NCBI GenBank assembly: GCA_021234155.1
Contig: JAJEKV010000006.1
Location: 25,723,756-25,787,755, forward strand
From: Isoetes taiwanensis
Taxonomy: Eukaryota > Streptophyta > Lycopodiopsida > Isoetales > Isoetaceae
Reading direction: 5' to 3'
DNA: 64,000 nt
In this document: piece by piece, positions 43,775 to 55,279 of the stretch
Layout of the letters: each line of letters begins with the position of its first letter
How positions within the stretch are numbered: position 1 is the first letter of the stretch
Notes under the pieces: generated by a model
What the model saw: the letters and a program-made list of their open reading frames with translations, nothing else
The model's database searches: none
Told to the model about the DNA's origin: nothing
Position numbers and translations under genes: made by a program

Positions 43775-44440
43775 TAAAATGTTCAAGCTTTACATGATGG
43801 AATCCCAAGGTATTTCATACATGGAATCAACCAATTATTATTAGAGTAGCAATTGCCACTAAAGGCAAGGTTCTATCTATTTTATTGTGAAAACCTGGAC
43901 TTGGAGCTAGCTCTTTAATTTAGTGGGGCATATGGCTTGACAAAAACAAAACTAAGGTAGCTACTTACGGCTTTTGGCTTAGGTGATACATGGTGGGACA
44001 TGCCTCTAGTTTGTTTGCATTGAAAGAGCAATTGATGCATGATAAATATTATATGTTTTTAGCCAAAGGATTTTGGACAAGCCCGATTATATGATTTTAA
44101 GTGTAGGGTTTTGAAACCCTAAAGCATGCTATGGCCGACATATGTCGATGGCAAGAAAGGTTTTTTCGAGAGATGCAATGACATCATGACTATCTTGCCT
44201 TCGACTTTTCATCTATTCTCGGTAATACATGAAGATTACATTTGTTTTCACCTACAAATGGATCAAATCGTTGAGCAAGCTTCAAAAACATGTGGAGTAC
44301 CATGCTTAATTTCTAGGCTGGCGAATAAAAGGATTGACAATTCTCCATCGATTATTTGTTGTCTTTGCACAATAAAATGAGATCTCTCAATGATTGTTTG
44401 TTGTGGTGCACAATCGGACTTGATCTCGGGCTATTGAAAT
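43775..44440. repeat. Duplicated segment, copy A, left part
   Basis: From 'CTTAAAATGTTCAAGC' to 'CTATTGAAAT'. Matches 50857-51203 and then 57167-57480. Copy A is split by the LINE at 44441-48647 and continues at 48648-48860. The segment is non-coding as far as I can see. Confidence 0.9.
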
Positions 44441-44549
44441 TGTTGTGGTGCCCAAGAGGGATGGACAAATGTTAATTGGAAAAGAGCACCGCATAATAAG
44501 GCTAGTCAACATGTGACTCATGTCATGGCGATTCGATAATTTGCATGGA

Positions 44550-44695
44550 AGGGTGGAGGCGGAGGGGCTCTCCCTTGCGATTCTAGAACAAAATAATGGG
44601 GGGTAGAAGCGAGAGAGGCTCTCCCTCACCAAGTCTTGAACAAAACAATGGAAGGGTGGAGCAGAGAGGAGGCTCCCCTTGCCAATTTCTAGGGC
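44550..44695 (+). repeat. Three ~50 bp tandem units in the LINE 5' region
   Basis: Three imperfect units each contain a 'GGTGGAG/GGTAGAAG' start, 'GAGAGGCTCTCCC' or a variant, and a 'TAGAACAAAATAATGG' / 'TTGAACAAAACAATGG' end. Tandem units at the 5' end are common in LINE promoters. Confidence 0.7.
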
Positions 44696-44797
44696 GAGGT
44701 GGGCTGATCTCCCTTGAGAACCATGTGAGATGGACATGGTTGAGGCTGGCTCTATTGGTATGGAGGTGGAACATAATATTTTGGCCATATGGACCTA

Positions 44798-45700
44798 TTG
44801 TCTTGGAATGTGAGGGGTGGCTTCTTCCCAAGTAAAAGCGGGTTGTCTCTTTACTGTCTAAGTTTTTCTCACGACCTTTTGTTGCCTCCAAAGGCATAAA
44901 TGCCTTGTGTGATGTACATAAAGTAGCTAATGTATTTGGGCCGGGACTATAATGTATTGGTGTCTGCTGCTGATGCATCTAAGGCTGGTGTGCTTCTTGC
45001 ATGGAAGTCATCATGGATGTCACTTTTACTCAAACGGATAGGTTGGATGGTGGATAATAATCAAATGGAAAGATAAGGGCCAAGAATGGGGTTTGATAAA
45101 TGTATATGCTCATAATAGACCTCGTCGGCGTGGGTGCTTTGTGGGCAACTCGAGGAGTAAAGTTCTCCGGCTTAGGCGCGAGAATATTGCATGGTTGCTT
45201 TCGTTGGCGACTTCAATATGGTCGAGTTAGAAAGAGATAAAAGTGGTGTGACTCTACGAAGTGGTGCAAGGATTGGCGAGAACAATGGCTCGCCTTTTAC
45301 ATGATGGTCGACTTATAGAGATTGATGGTGATCAGTCCTTTACATGGTGTAATGGTTGGGCGGTGGTAGCGAGCTTATGCAAGGCATGATAGAGGATACT
45401 TTAATACTTGTCGGTTGCTTTCGGCTAAGCGAATTTTAAAACCTCAAATCTTGGATAGCTCGTGTTTGATCATAATCCACAACTTCTAACTAATGATGTG
45501 GCTAATTGTCATCGACTTACCAGGACCTACTTTAAGCAATTGCAAGTACTTGGAGGATGATGAGTTCAAACTTGGTTGTAAGTGGGGGTTGGTCTCGGGC
45601 CTTTTCACCTCGTAGGGGGCATGTGCAGGGGTTGTCGCTTGGCGTTGTGCGGTGAAGTCATTGCAAAAGAATATGGGAGAGTCGGGCTGGCGAGGCTAGA
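44798..45700 (+). pseudogene. LINE endonuclease (APE type)
   Basis: The endonuclease nicks target DNA to start reverse transcription. 'LSWNVRGGFF' at 44798-44827 is the canonical start of plant L1 endonucleases (usually S-W-N-x-R-G). Next come 'YLGRDYNVLVSAADASKAGV' and 'LLAWKSSWMSL' (about 44937-45030), then 'VGDFNMVELERDKSGVTLRS' (about 45205-45262) with the conserved G-D-F-N, and 'LHDGRLIEIDGDQSFTWCNG' (about 45298-45356). The blocks are separated by many stops and frame changes. Confidence 0.8.
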
Positions 45701-46089
45701 GGACTATTATTTGCATTGTATCGAGGAATTAGAAGTACTCGGCGCTCGTGGCCATACTAGTGGAGTCGAGAGAAAAGGAGTTATTATCTCGGATCAAGGC
45801 TATGGAAGCTGTAAAAATTCTTGAAGCCAAAGTGAAGCGGGGGGTTCGATGGTTCAAGGCCCGGAGATAGATGTACCCGGTTCTTTTTGCGGCTGCAAGA
45901 AGGAAACTTCGCCACTTCTATCCATTCTTTGGTGTTGCCGGATAAGCTCTTATCTCCGGTCGGTGAATCTTAAAGCGATATCTTCATCATCACTTCTCTT
46001 CATTCTTTGCATGACACCCATTGCCCTTCAGGCGGACATGCAATTGGCGTGTTGATTAAGTTGCGTCGCATTGTTTTAAGCGGAGGGTT

Positions 46090-47200
46090 GCTTCTTGAGT
46101 CAAATATCGTGAAGGAGGACTTAAAAGCGGTTGTGGCTCTCTTGAAAAGGACAAATGCCCGGTCTTGATGGCTTTCCTATTGAATTCCTTGAAGTCTTTG
46201 GGACTGGTTGGAGGATGACATATATGATGCCTTTTGTGAGTTTGAGAGATTTAGGAGCCTTGATAAGATTTTGAATCTGGTTGTATCTCTCTCATTCCAA
46301 AAGAGCAAGGAACCCAAGACTATTTTTTTTTTGGCGACCTATTACATTGCTTTCCTCTCGTATACAAGATCTTTGCTAAGACATTGGCGGAAAGAGTCAG
46401 AGACATCTTGGTGGCGCTATCTAAATCAACACAATCGGCTTTCTCCCTTGTCGTTGTATTCTCAACAACATGGCGGCTGCATATGAAGGAATATATTGGG
46501 CCCGATTCTGAGGGTCATAGGCGGTGTATCTTAAGCTTGATTTTCTTTGAAGCTTACGATAGTGTTGATTGGGATTTCTTGGAGAAGTGTCTTCTTGCAC
46601 TTGGGGTTGGGGAGTCATTCACAAGGAATGTCATGAAGCTCCATACATCAGCGGATCTCTTGTCCTTTTCGAGGCGAGCCATCCGGATATTTTTGTAGTG
46701 GGTAGAGGAATTCGGTAAGGTTGTCCCTTAGCACCCTTGCTTTTCACAATTGTGGCGAAGTATTATCCGGCTCTTCTCAGGTGGCTATCCAAGGTGGCGT
46801 TATTCAAGGCCTCCCAATGGGCGATGGTTCTCAAGAGGTGTGTAACCAATATCTGCGGATGACACTTTTTTGTTCCTAATTGCGAAATTTGAGAATCTTT
46901 GTAATGCTAAGCTATTATTAGACACATTCTCCTTAGCATCGGGAGTTCTTGTAGGGTGGCAAAAATGTACAGACTTTGTGGGCGTTGAGCAGGTCCCATC
47001 CCTCCACATTTTTGGACTTTCCATGGAAGATTCTTACATGGCAATACCACAAAGTTGCTTGGTATCCCGGTTGGAATTCACGTGTGGGTTGCAAAAGCAC
47101 TTGTTTTGGTGGAATATAGCTAAATTGTCCATGCGGTAGAATCATTGTGGCTAAATGTGTTCTTAGTAATACTCATGTCTACATGGCGTCGCTCTATTAG
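46090..47200 (+). pseudogene. LINE reverse transcriptase
   Basis: RT blocks in order: 'MPGLDGFPIEFLEVFG' (46151-46200), 'DIYDAFCEFERFRSLDKILN' (46217-46275), an R-P-I-T-L-L-type block near 46335, 'SYDSVDWDFLEKCLLALGVG' (near 46553-46612; the A-Y-D block), 'GRGIR', stop, 'GCPLAPLLFTIVA' (about 46703-46755), 'GLPMGDGSQE' and, in another frame, the 'DDTFL' catalytic block near 46857-46873. Later blocks are 'LASGVLVGWQKCTDF' and 'RIIVAKCVLSNTHVYMA'. Heavily frameshifted. Confidence 0.85.
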
Positions 47201-47984
47201 CTCAGCGATGTAAGATGGAGGAAATTGCATGTCGTCGGAAATTTTATTTGGGGTGGAAATGAGTTAGGAGGCGGTGGTCAAGGTTAAATTGGGCGAAATG
47301 CATTAGACCCTACTTAGCGGTTTGGTGGTCTTAGGTATGTTAGATTTTCACCTCGGAGCAAGGTGATGATATCAAAGTTCATTTGGAGGATTTTCATTGG
47401 TAAGGATGATTCTCACAGTGCGAGGTTATTAGTGCGATCGATTCAGCATTGTCTCCCATTTCATAAGGCCACCATTAAGCCCCTCCTTCCTTAGGCTTTG
47501 TTTTATCATATGCATCCAGTATCCTAATGTGTCTCCCTTTCTAAAGGGTTGCTTCTGCTTGGGACCTTTGTCGGTCTCTTTTTTCCATATTAATCCTGAG
47601 GCATGTCTTGGGTTGTCAAACTCCATCTTTGGTGGATTCCTTTGCGGGACACTCCGGAGAATGTGCCTCTAAGTGTGGTTATTCATCCAAAGACACAACG
47701 GCGATGGGTAGCGGTTGGTATCAACACTATTGCGACTTGATGTAGTCGGTCATCTCATGTCATGGGAAGCATTTAGAACAAAGTTCTTGTTATGCGAGAT
47801 GGGACGAGTGTCACGGAATCATATTCTTTGCATTGTTGCCACGGGATTACGGTCCCTGATTGAGGTAGTCATATGGGGTTGCCATCGGGATATCCGGCCC
47901 GAGGCGGTTTGTGTCTTACGTGTATAAGTTGCTTTTGCATTACGAAATCCTGCCTCCATCTAATAGGTGGCATCTTGGTCCCTC

Positions 47985-48290
47985 GACCACAATGGAAAAG
48001 TGTTTGGATGTGGGTATGGGATAAAATTTTGCTTCATCCCAAAGTAGTAGTTCCGTGGTGGCAAGTGATCCATAGATGTCTCGAGTCAACGGGTTAGTCC
48101 ATAAAATGGATAATCGTTTGAGCTCTCATCCTTTATGCCAGCAAAGGGTTGAGAGTATTGAGCATTGTTTTTTCTTGTGTGAGCAGCCGGCGGGCATGGT
48201 CTTGGTTGTTGACCCTATTTGCGCGTCTCGATCTAGCCCGGCAAATTTTGCTTGCTATCTATCGATGCTTGGCCCGGACTTCGGAGCTTG
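47985..48290 (+). pseudogene. LINE C-terminal zf-RVT region
   Basis: 'VWDKILLHPKVVVPWWQVIH' followed by a Cys/His-type 'LSSHPLCQQRVESIEHCFFL' and 'C' spacing matches the zinc-binding tail found after RT in plant L1 elements. Nearly the same sequence occurs in the second LINE at 62215-62280. Confidence 0.75.
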
Positions 48291-48604
48291 AGCTTTTCAT
48301 CTAGCATGTGGCTGGCTTTTGTGGTCAATCTGGAAGAGAAGGAGGTTGTTTATCTTTAAGGCGTGAATCTTTAGCGGATGAGATTGTTCTTCTTGATGAG
48401 CAAAAAATAAAATTGTTATGGCTTACAATTGTTCTTCTCTTGATCAAGAGAAGAAATACTGTCAGCATACTTACCTTGATTCATTCTTTTGCATAGGCGG
48501 TGGTTGTGCTTTCGTTGGATCGGTTTGTCCCACAGGGGTTATAATCCTATCTTTGCATTTTATGTTGCTCTGGTTTTAGTTGGTGAATAAAGCTTGTAGT
48601 CCTT

Positions 48605-48605
<1 letters not shown>

Positions 48606-48647
<42 letters not shown>
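48606..48647 (+). repeat. Poly(A) tail of the first LINE
   Basis: 42 uninterrupted A residues after 'GAATAAAGCTTGTAGTCCTTC'. Marks the 3' end of the insertion. Confidence 0.95.
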
Positions 48648-48648
<1 letters not shown>

Positions 48649-48860
48649 CATCTTCAATTCGGGTTTTGACAAATTCTCTATCCTTTGTTTAGGTGGCTTG
48701 TTGATGACCATTTTATGATGATTGATTGTATTCCATGTTGATAAATAATATTTGATTTGATATATTTTGCTATTTTAAACACTATTTGATGTATTTAGTA
48801 AGCGCGAGAGAGCATTACACTATTGATATTATTACAAGCTTTTTTAGATCTAGGACTAAC
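48648..48860. repeat. Duplicated segment, copy A, right part
   Basis: Resumes the duplicated segment after the LINE, matching 57510-57719 up to 'TTTAGATCTAGGACTAACT', where the copies part. Confidence 0.9.
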
Positions 48861-49855
48861 TTCGGGGCAAAAGGTTACAAGGTGTGAAAGGCTAAACTCA
48901 GAGACACCATTGTACCTTTTGGCCCTTGCATCTTTACCCTTATCAGGCTAATGATGTATTGGTTGGCTGCAGGTACCGGTTCTCTACTCTCCTTGTCGCT
49001 ATTTTGTCCATCCATGTTTTTCTTACGCTAGAAGGATGATAAACACGAGAATGATGCAATGGATCTGCTGATCAATATCATAGCAGCATGTGGCAGAATA
49101 CTGCAATGATGAAGACGGAATTATAGCTTGGAAGGGAAGTGACTAAGACATTTGTTTCTTTGATTTGTCAAACTTATTTGTTCTAAAATGAAGTTTAAAG
49201 AATATTAAAATTTTGCTTTATCACGGGCTTTATCTAGTAGCAGCACACAAATACGGCTTTGTATAAGCCTGAATATCTGATTGCTCTTCTTGTGGTTTTT
49301 TGTAAGTCTGAATATTTGGTAGCTCTTCTTAATAGTGCATGTAAACATGAACCACTCATATTGTGATTTGCATCATGTCTTGAATGCCTTTTATGGATAA
49401 TAGCAGATCCTTATATACTGAAATATAAATCTAATTATTTTTATGGAAACGTATGACATGTCATGATTATAAGAGCCAGTTTTATATATGACATTAGAAT
49501 GTGGGCTTATAATGAAGATTCCAAATTAATTGATGCATTAGATGAGTGTAGCAAAGCCGGTTTATATAAGAAATTTAAACTAGTTAAAATACCATTATGA
49601 AGGAAATAATATCAAGTTGGGTAACCAGATTAAGGTTTAGGGTATTGTGCACCTGTTGTAACCTAAGGTTGCAAATTGTACCAAGATATGGTCTTTGAAA
49701 AAGTCCATAGAATGGTAAAAAGTCTGTATTAAGCAGGTTTAAAAGGTTTTTTTGTTGTTTCTCAGTTCCTTAGTTATACTAGGGATCTTAATACTGGTTA
49801 CAATTCCAAAACAGGTGTAAAGTCTAATATCATAAGATTATTGGTTTATATACAG
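48861..49855. other. Mostly intron-like DNA; one segment repeated at 59.55 kb
   Basis: A ~130 bp block at 48861-49000 ('GGCAAAAGG', 'GTACCTTTTGGCCCTTGC', 'TTGGCTGCAGGTAC') has a diverged partner at about 59550-59680. The rest is AT-rich with no motif. Confidence 0.5.
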
Positions 49856-49992
49856 GAAATTCTGAAGGCTGCAAAGGCAAGTGATGATTTTGACACCTGC
49901 AATAAGTGGATAAAGAAACTTGTACAGCTCAAATACAATGAGTTTTATTATGCTGAATCAACAGACAAAGGAACTTGTACAGCTTAAATACA
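49856..49992 (+). pseudogene. Exon-like segment of an unknown host gene (1)
   Basis: Starts after the acceptor 'TATATACAG' and encodes 'EILKAAKASDDFDTCNKWIK' then 'KLVQLKYNEFYYAE'. A short internal duplication (AACTTGTACAGCT-AAATACA, at about 49917 and 49975) follows and puts the second half one frame off, so translation hits a stop. A fair donor (ACA|GTGAGT) lies at 49992. Read through the second half, the exon would join in phase to the one at 50635. Family unknown. It may be a decayed copy. Confidence 0.4.
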
Positions 49993-50634
49993 GTGAGTTT
50001 TTATGCTCGTCTAATTGTGAAAATAATTTTTCCCCAGAATATATGCCATGCTTGGGTTTTTGGATATTACTTTTACTAAGCATGGGTCTTAAACAATAAA
50101 ACGGATATTATATTTTCGCCATTGGGCTTGGTTCTTAAACAATAAAACGTATATTATATTTTTGTCATTGGGCTTGGTTCTTTGGAACTGTTGTCATATA
50201 TTTTTACAATGCATTATTCTGTGAGTATCTTCATTCATGATAGAAATGGGTGGATGAGTCATCATGCCAATAAACATTATGGATTAGAAATATTGATATG
50301 AATATTGGTGAAACACCCCAACATCCATAACCAGAGAATTAAGGGCTGATATAGTTTGAAGAAGTTGAATGTAATTTAAAGAGGCTTAGCTTTGTGGTGA
50401 AGACTACATCATTAGCAGCCTGAGCTTTGTGGTGAGACTGCATCAAAGGAAAACTATTAAGACTACATCAAACCACGTGGAACAAGAAAAGGATATTGAC
50501 TTCAACAATGAATATAGCAAATGATTTATCTGTAAAGCCACTTGATGGCTAGAAAATGCCTTTTGATTTTCAGTTTATTGATAAATATATTTGCATATGT
50601 ATTTCAGTACACATTCAAGATAATAATATTTCAG

Positions 50635-50682
50635 GGCTGAGGCATGGCAAGCACATAAGGAAATCTCTAGACACATAAAGAG
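50635..50682 (+). pseudogene. Exon-like segment of an unknown host gene (2)
   Basis: Between 'ATATTTCAG' and 'GTATGTTTC'. With the preceding exon's last base it encodes 'RAEAWQAHKEISRHIKR'. The splice borders and the helical, charged peptide look real, but the exon is only 48 bp and I do not recognise the protein. Confidence 0.4.
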
Positions 50683-50856
50683 GTATGTTTCTTTTTGTGA
50701 CAACTTGATTGTACGTAAGAAAGCAGGGCGTAAATATGATTATTGGGTGTGGCAAGACCTCTGTTGTAATGGCAGGGGTCTGCCCTCCCTTAAGTTACAG
50801 CATCACATTTAACACGGGTCTTACTCCGCCTAACGGTTGGAGGTAGGATTTTTTTT

Positions 50857-51203
50857 CTCTTAAAATGTTCAAGCTTTACATGATGGAATCCCAAGGTATT
50901 TCATACATGGAATCAACCAATTATTAGAGTAGCAATTGCCACTAAAAGGCAAGGTTCTATCTATTTTATTGTGAAAACCTGGACTTGGAGCTAGCTCTTT
51001 AATTTAGTGGGGCATATGGCTTGACAAAAAACAAAAACTAAGGTAGCTACTTACGGCTTTTAGCTTAGGTGATACGTGGTGGGACATGCCTTTAGTTTGT
51101 TTGCATTGAAAGAGCAATTGATGCATGATAAATATTATATGTTTTTTAGCCAAAGGATTTTGGACAAGCCAGTATATGATTTTAAGTGTAGGGTTTTGAA
51201 ACC
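50857..51203. repeat. Duplicated segment, copy B, left part
   Basis: Matches 43775-44120 closely ('CTTAAAATGTTCAAGC' to 'CCCTAAAGCATGCT'). Interrupted at about 51203 by the copia element and resumed at 57167. Confidence 0.9.
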
Positions 51204-51676
51204 CTAAAGCATGCTAGTCTTTTCTTCATAATGTTTTAACAAAAAACTCCACATCTGCTTAGGACTTAAATTTCTCAACTTAAGTCTAATGGTAGGGCTT
51301 ACCTTACAGGTAATTATGCCTTGAGCCTCCTTAACCTTTGAGTATAAGGACCTCCCAGTTCCTACATGACTGCCCCCAGCTGCTCCTTCAGCTGTAGCTG
51401 CTCCAAGACCTGCATGCTCTCTCATGTTAACAGAACCTTCAGAAAAGGACCTGGTAATGGTGTTCATGTTGACATTTATGCCTCCATCTGGATCAACAAG
51501 ATCCCAGAGATCCTCAACTTCCAGAATATGCTTCACAGCATCCTTCCACACCTGGAATCCTGGTCCACCTTTGTAGACCTCCACTGTGCTTAAGAGACTA
51601 GCTCCAAATCTGCTGGACATATTTGAGATGTAAAAATAACACAAGGTTCAACGGGATTATCAGCTCTGATACCAAT
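51204..51676 (-). pseudogene. Second, truncated primer site and gag start of the copia tandem
   Basis: Beyond the inner LTR the sequence repeats 56095-56553 almost exactly: primer site TGGTATCAGAGC, then gag 'MSSRFGASLLSTVEVYKGGP' through 'LSPKQMWSFLLKHYEEKT', and stops at 51204 where copy B of the duplicated segment begins. About 142 codons of gag remain. Confidence 0.9.
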
Positions 51677-52287
51677 TGTTGAATTTGGCTACCAGGTAAT
51701 GTCAATCACAATCTCTATAGATCAATTCACAATGCATTCATACAATATAAGCAATGCACTAATGGGAATGACCTTTGAATAAATCACACACAACTTAGAT
51801 CATATAATAACCAATGATATTAATCATTTCAAACCATTAGGCACTGTAGCAATTTAGGCCTTTGTGGCTGGGGTATTGACCGAACCACAGCTATGTTGAC
51901 CTGCAACAAACACAATCTTAGAGCATGACGTTCATACTTGATTCCTCCTTAAATTACAATACCGGCCAACTGATCTACAGATCGGCCATCTCTGAAACTT
52001 ATAGGGCCTGTATCCGGCGGTTATGGCTATGGATAGGGCCGCTTTGCCGAGCTCCTATTTGAATGGAGCTTTCCCCCTAAAATAAGATCCACCTTTAACT
52101 TTATATTTAGTATCTGGTTCAACCATAACCATTGAACCTATTTACGACCTTTAACCCTCTATATATATACAACATTGGGTTTACCTAAGAATGAAAAGCT
52201 GTGTACAGATGTATGTATAAGTTTAGGTCGATCATGAGTAAGAACCTCAGAAGAATTATGTGATGACTTCATACTAGAATTCTAACA
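51677..52287 (-). repeat. Copia LTR (inner, 3' to the complete internal region)
   Basis: 611 bp; on the minus strand it starts TGTTAGAATTC and ends AAATTCAACA. It differs from the other LTR mainly around 51850-51895, where CTG/CAG-containing text is changed. Confidence 0.95.
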
Positions 52288-52297
52288 TTCCTCCTTC
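52288..52297 (-). promoter_or_regulatory. Polypurine tract of the copia element
   Basis: GAAGGAGGAA on the minus strand, directly before the LTR start. Confidence 0.85.
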
Positions 52298-52689
52298 AGC
52301 ACATAATTCTGCAATCTTCAGATCAGTCTTGAATTGCTTGAACTTACTTTCTGGTAAAGCCTTTGTAAAATATCGCAATTTGCTTTCTTTGTGTTAACAT
52401 ATGCCATCTGTATGTACTTTTTCCCAGCCAAGTCCACGATGAAATGAACATTTAGCTCAACATGTTTGGTCCTTTTCGTGTTGCCGCGGGGTTTTCACAA
52501 TAGCTATCTGACTTTGGGTACATCGATCATGATCGATGTTGGCTCTGCTTGTTTGCATCAAGTTAGATCCGGTAATCTTCTTAACCATGAAACTTCTTTT
52601 TTGCTACTAGGGGGCTGCTCCAACATTGTACTCGGCTTCAGTTGAAGACATTACAATAGCACTTTGCTTTTGCTCCTCAAGTGATAGCT

Positions 52690-53010
52690 CCTCCTCCCAA
52701 GAAGATTACATATCACGAATGGATTTTCTGCAAGATAAATCCCTCCCGATCTGCATCAGCATCAACGTAAGCAATTAACTCTAAATTCTTTGAGTCAAAA
52801 ATTATTCCATGCCTCTTTGTACCTTTTAGGTACTTGAACACGCTTTCACGCATTCCGGTGGTCTTTGGTAGGATTATGGCACCTACGCTTTCGGTATGTT
52901 CACAATGTAAGCAATGTCTGGTCTCGTATTGTTTGCTAAATAAAGCAAGCATCCTATTAAGGATCTGTATGGCACATTTTAATATCCTTTTACGTAAGAG
53001 GTTTCTCATC
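52690..53010 (-). pseudogene. RNase H of the copia element
   Basis: Fragments 'YLKGTKRHGIIFDSKNLELI' and 'AYVDADADREG' correspond to the copia RNase H entry (usually ...Y-V-D-A-D-W-A). A frameshift near 53000 separates it from RT, and the rest toward 52300 is broken. Confidence 0.7.
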
Positions 53011-54612
53011 GATCAATCTATGACACAGGCTAGCTGGTGTTTTTTTCTTTGGATGAGAATCCACAAGATTAAATCTTTTAAGCATATTTTCAATATGCTT
53101 GCATTGCTGAAGTTTTAAGATCCCTTTGCTCCTGTTTCTACTTACTTCAATCCCCAGAAATTTCTTTAGCTCACCTAGGTCAGTCATTTGAAACCTAGAG
53201 TTCAAGATCCTCTTGCAATGATTGAGAATATCTATGTGATTTGCTGCCATGATGCAGTCATCAACATAGAGTGCTATAGTACAGAATTTTTCCCCTTCTT
53301 TATACCTATAAAGGTTTCCATCATTTTGGAGTTTTTCAAAGCCTTGCTCTCTGAGAAAACTATCCATGCAAAAGTACCACTCCCTGGGGGACTGTTTTAA
53401 ACCATATACAGCCCTATTTAATCTCCAAACTTTGCTTTGTCCTTCTATGAATCCTGGTGGCTGTTTCATAAAAACCTTTTCTTCTAACTTAGCATTCAAG
53501 AATGCAGTTTTGACGTCCATGTGGTGCAGTTCTAAATCCCATGCATTTGCTAGTGCCAAAAGAATTCTGACACTTGTCAGCTTAACAATAGGGGAGTAAG
53601 TTTCATCAAAATCACGCCCTTGTTTTTGAGTATACCCTTTTGCCACAAGTCTTGCTTTAAACTTTTGACTTCCATCTGCATTTTCCTTAATTTTAAATAA
53701 CCATTTGCATCCTATCACATTTTGACCTGCTGGCTGATTTACAACTTCATAAGTTTGGGTTTTCTTGAATGATTCTAACTCATCATTCATGGCTTCCATC
53801 CATTTTGCTTTATCTTCACTTTCCATTGCTTCCTCATAAGTGGTTGGAATTAAAGCATCTTCTAGAATAGCCATTATCTGCTCATAATCTTCATTTTGTT
53901 TTTCAATTCTTCTGCTCCTTCCCATGCTATTTCTGCCATATTGATCAAGATCAACTGCTGCCTCTTCCAAAAGTTTTTCTGCTTGGGATTTCCTTTTGTA
54001 AGGCAGATCATGAATGCTTGGATCTGGATTGTTACTTACTTCTATATGTGTTTCACTTGAAGGATCAGATTTATCATCTGTTTTGGTCTCATGTTCATCA
54101 TTGTTTTCTGCTGAGTCGAGATCAACCTGTGGCTGTTCCTTTTCAACTGTGACAGTACTATCTTTAGCTGCTGTTTTTCGAGCATATCTATCTTTATACA
54201 AGATATTTTCATCGAAATAAACATCCCTACTAATAATGACTTTCTTATTCTCTGGTACATAAATCCTGTATCCCTTTGTTTCCTCATCATATCCCACCAG
54301 GTAGCCAATGTCAGCCTTGTTATCTAATTTCCTTCCTAGCTCACTTGGGATGTGTGCATACACTAGACACCCATAAGTTTTGAACATTTCATAATTTATT
54401 TTTGCACTTCCTTTAGACCATAGCAAATCAGGAATATTACCTTTGATGCTCGAGGAAGGAAGTTTGTTTTGTACATATATGGCAGTCTTTAACGCTTCTT
54501 CCCAAAGGTAGTTTGGTAGACCACTTTTCTTGATCATGGATCTTACTGCATCCATAATGGTTCTGTTCTTCCTTTCTGCAACTCCGTTCTGGCGAGGGTT
54601 TGTATCACACAA
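52990..54612 (-). CDS. Copia integrase C-terminal part and reverse transcriptase
   Basis: 540 codons open. Residues about 5-16, 'NPRQNGVAERKNRT', carry the catalytic Glu of integrase, followed by the copia-specific 'YLVGYDEETKGYRIYVPENK' near 105-125. An acidic linker leads to RT at about residue 265: 'EAMNDELESFKKTQTYEVVN', 'CKWLFKIKENADGSQKFKAR', 'ELHHMDVKTAFLNAKLEEKV', 'VWRLNRAVYGLKQSPREWYF' and the catalytic 'ALYVDDCIMAANH', Asp-Asp intact. RT ends with 'MTDLGELKKFLGIEV'. In an active element the frame would be continuous with gag and RNase H; here frameshifts near 54610 and 53000 cut it. The visible Met is internal to integrase, not a real start. Confidence 0.9.
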   Translation of the reverse strand: MCDTNPRQNGVAERKNRTIMDAVRSMIKKSGLPNYLWEEALKTAIYVQNKLPSSSIKGNIPDLLWSKGSAKINYEMFKTYGCLVYAHIPSELGRKLDNKADIGYLVGYDEETKGYRIYVPENKKVIISRDVYFDENILYKDRYARKTAAKDSTVTVEKEQPQVDLDSAENNDEHETKTDDKSDPSSETHIEVSNNPDPSIHDLPYKRKSQAEKLLEEAAVDLDQYGRNSMGRSRRIEKQNEDYEQIMAILEDALIPTTYEEAMESEDKAKWMEAMNDELESFKKTQTYEVVNQPAGQNVIGCKWLFKIKENADGSQKFKARLVAKGYTQKQGRDFDETYSPIVKLTSVRILLALANAWDLELHHMDVKTAFLNAKLEEKVFMKQPPGFIEGQSKVWRLNRAVYGLKQSPREWYFCMDSFLREQGFEKLQNDGNLYRYKEGEKFCTIALYVDDCIMAANHIDILNHCKRILNSRFQMTDLGELKKFLGIEVSRNRSKGILKLQQCKHIENMLKRFNLVDSHPKKKTPASLCHRLIDEKPLT

Positions 54613-55279
54613 GTTAAGCGTCTTCTAATGCCATTAGCAATGCAAAATAATTTGAATTTTGAAGAGGTATTCTCCTCCTCTATCGATCGAATGCATTTTA
54701 GCTTTTTGCGAATCCCTTTCCATTTCGGTAACATATTGTTTGAATGCATTGAGAGCACAGTGATTTTCTTTCTAGACAATAACATTTACATTTTCTAGAG
54801 TAGTCATCAATAAATGAGATAAAATACCTTTTGTTTGTCCTCCTTTGACATTTAGTGGTCCACATAGATGCAGTATGCACCAGCTCAAGCATATCTTTTG
54901 CCACGGATTTGGATTTCACAAATGGCAGCCTATTTATTTTCCCAAGCATGCACCCTTCACAAAGGAATTTATCTGTTTTCAGATCATTGCAACTTATCAA
55001 CCCTTTCTTTGCTAAATGCTTTATGTTGTTGCAATGAGTATGGGCCAACTGTTGTGCCAAAGTTCAAATTCACGGATATTTATGGTGTTAACAACTTACA
55101 AACCCAGATTATCCATTTGGAAGAGATTGCCAACTCTCTTTGCATAAAATTTCAATTCATTGCCAAAATAGATGTTACAACCTTTTGATTCAAAATTAAC
55201 TCCATATCCTAAGTCCACAAGTTGGTAGTTGAAACAAGATTTTTATTATGGTAGGAACACCGCGATTACATTCTCAATG
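54613..55279 (-). pseudogene. Copia integrase N-terminal part
   Basis: Zinc-binding region 'AQQLAHTHCNNIKHLAKKGL' with 'FLCEGCMLGKINRLPF' (HxxxH ... CxxC, about 54925-55060) and the start of the core, 'NKRYFISFIDDYSRK' (about 54770-54840), whose Asp-Asp includes the first or second conserved acidic positions. At least three frame changes between 54560 and 55280. Confidence 0.85.

Larger units (their letters stand above)
44441..48647 (+). mobile_element. LINE-1 (plant L1-type), full or nearly full length
   Basis: A 4.2 kb non-LTR retrotransposon inserted in duplication copy A, shown by comparison with the uninterrupted copy B near 57480-57510. It has a 5' block with three short tandem repeats, an endonuclease domain, reverse transcriptase, a C-terminal zf-RVT region, a polyadenylation signal (GAATAAAG) and a 42-base poly(A) tail. 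About 27 bp of target present in copy B is missing here, and no clear target duplication is visible. All domains are frameshifted. ORF1 with a zinc knuckle was not found, so the 5' end may be shortened. Confidence 0.9.
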
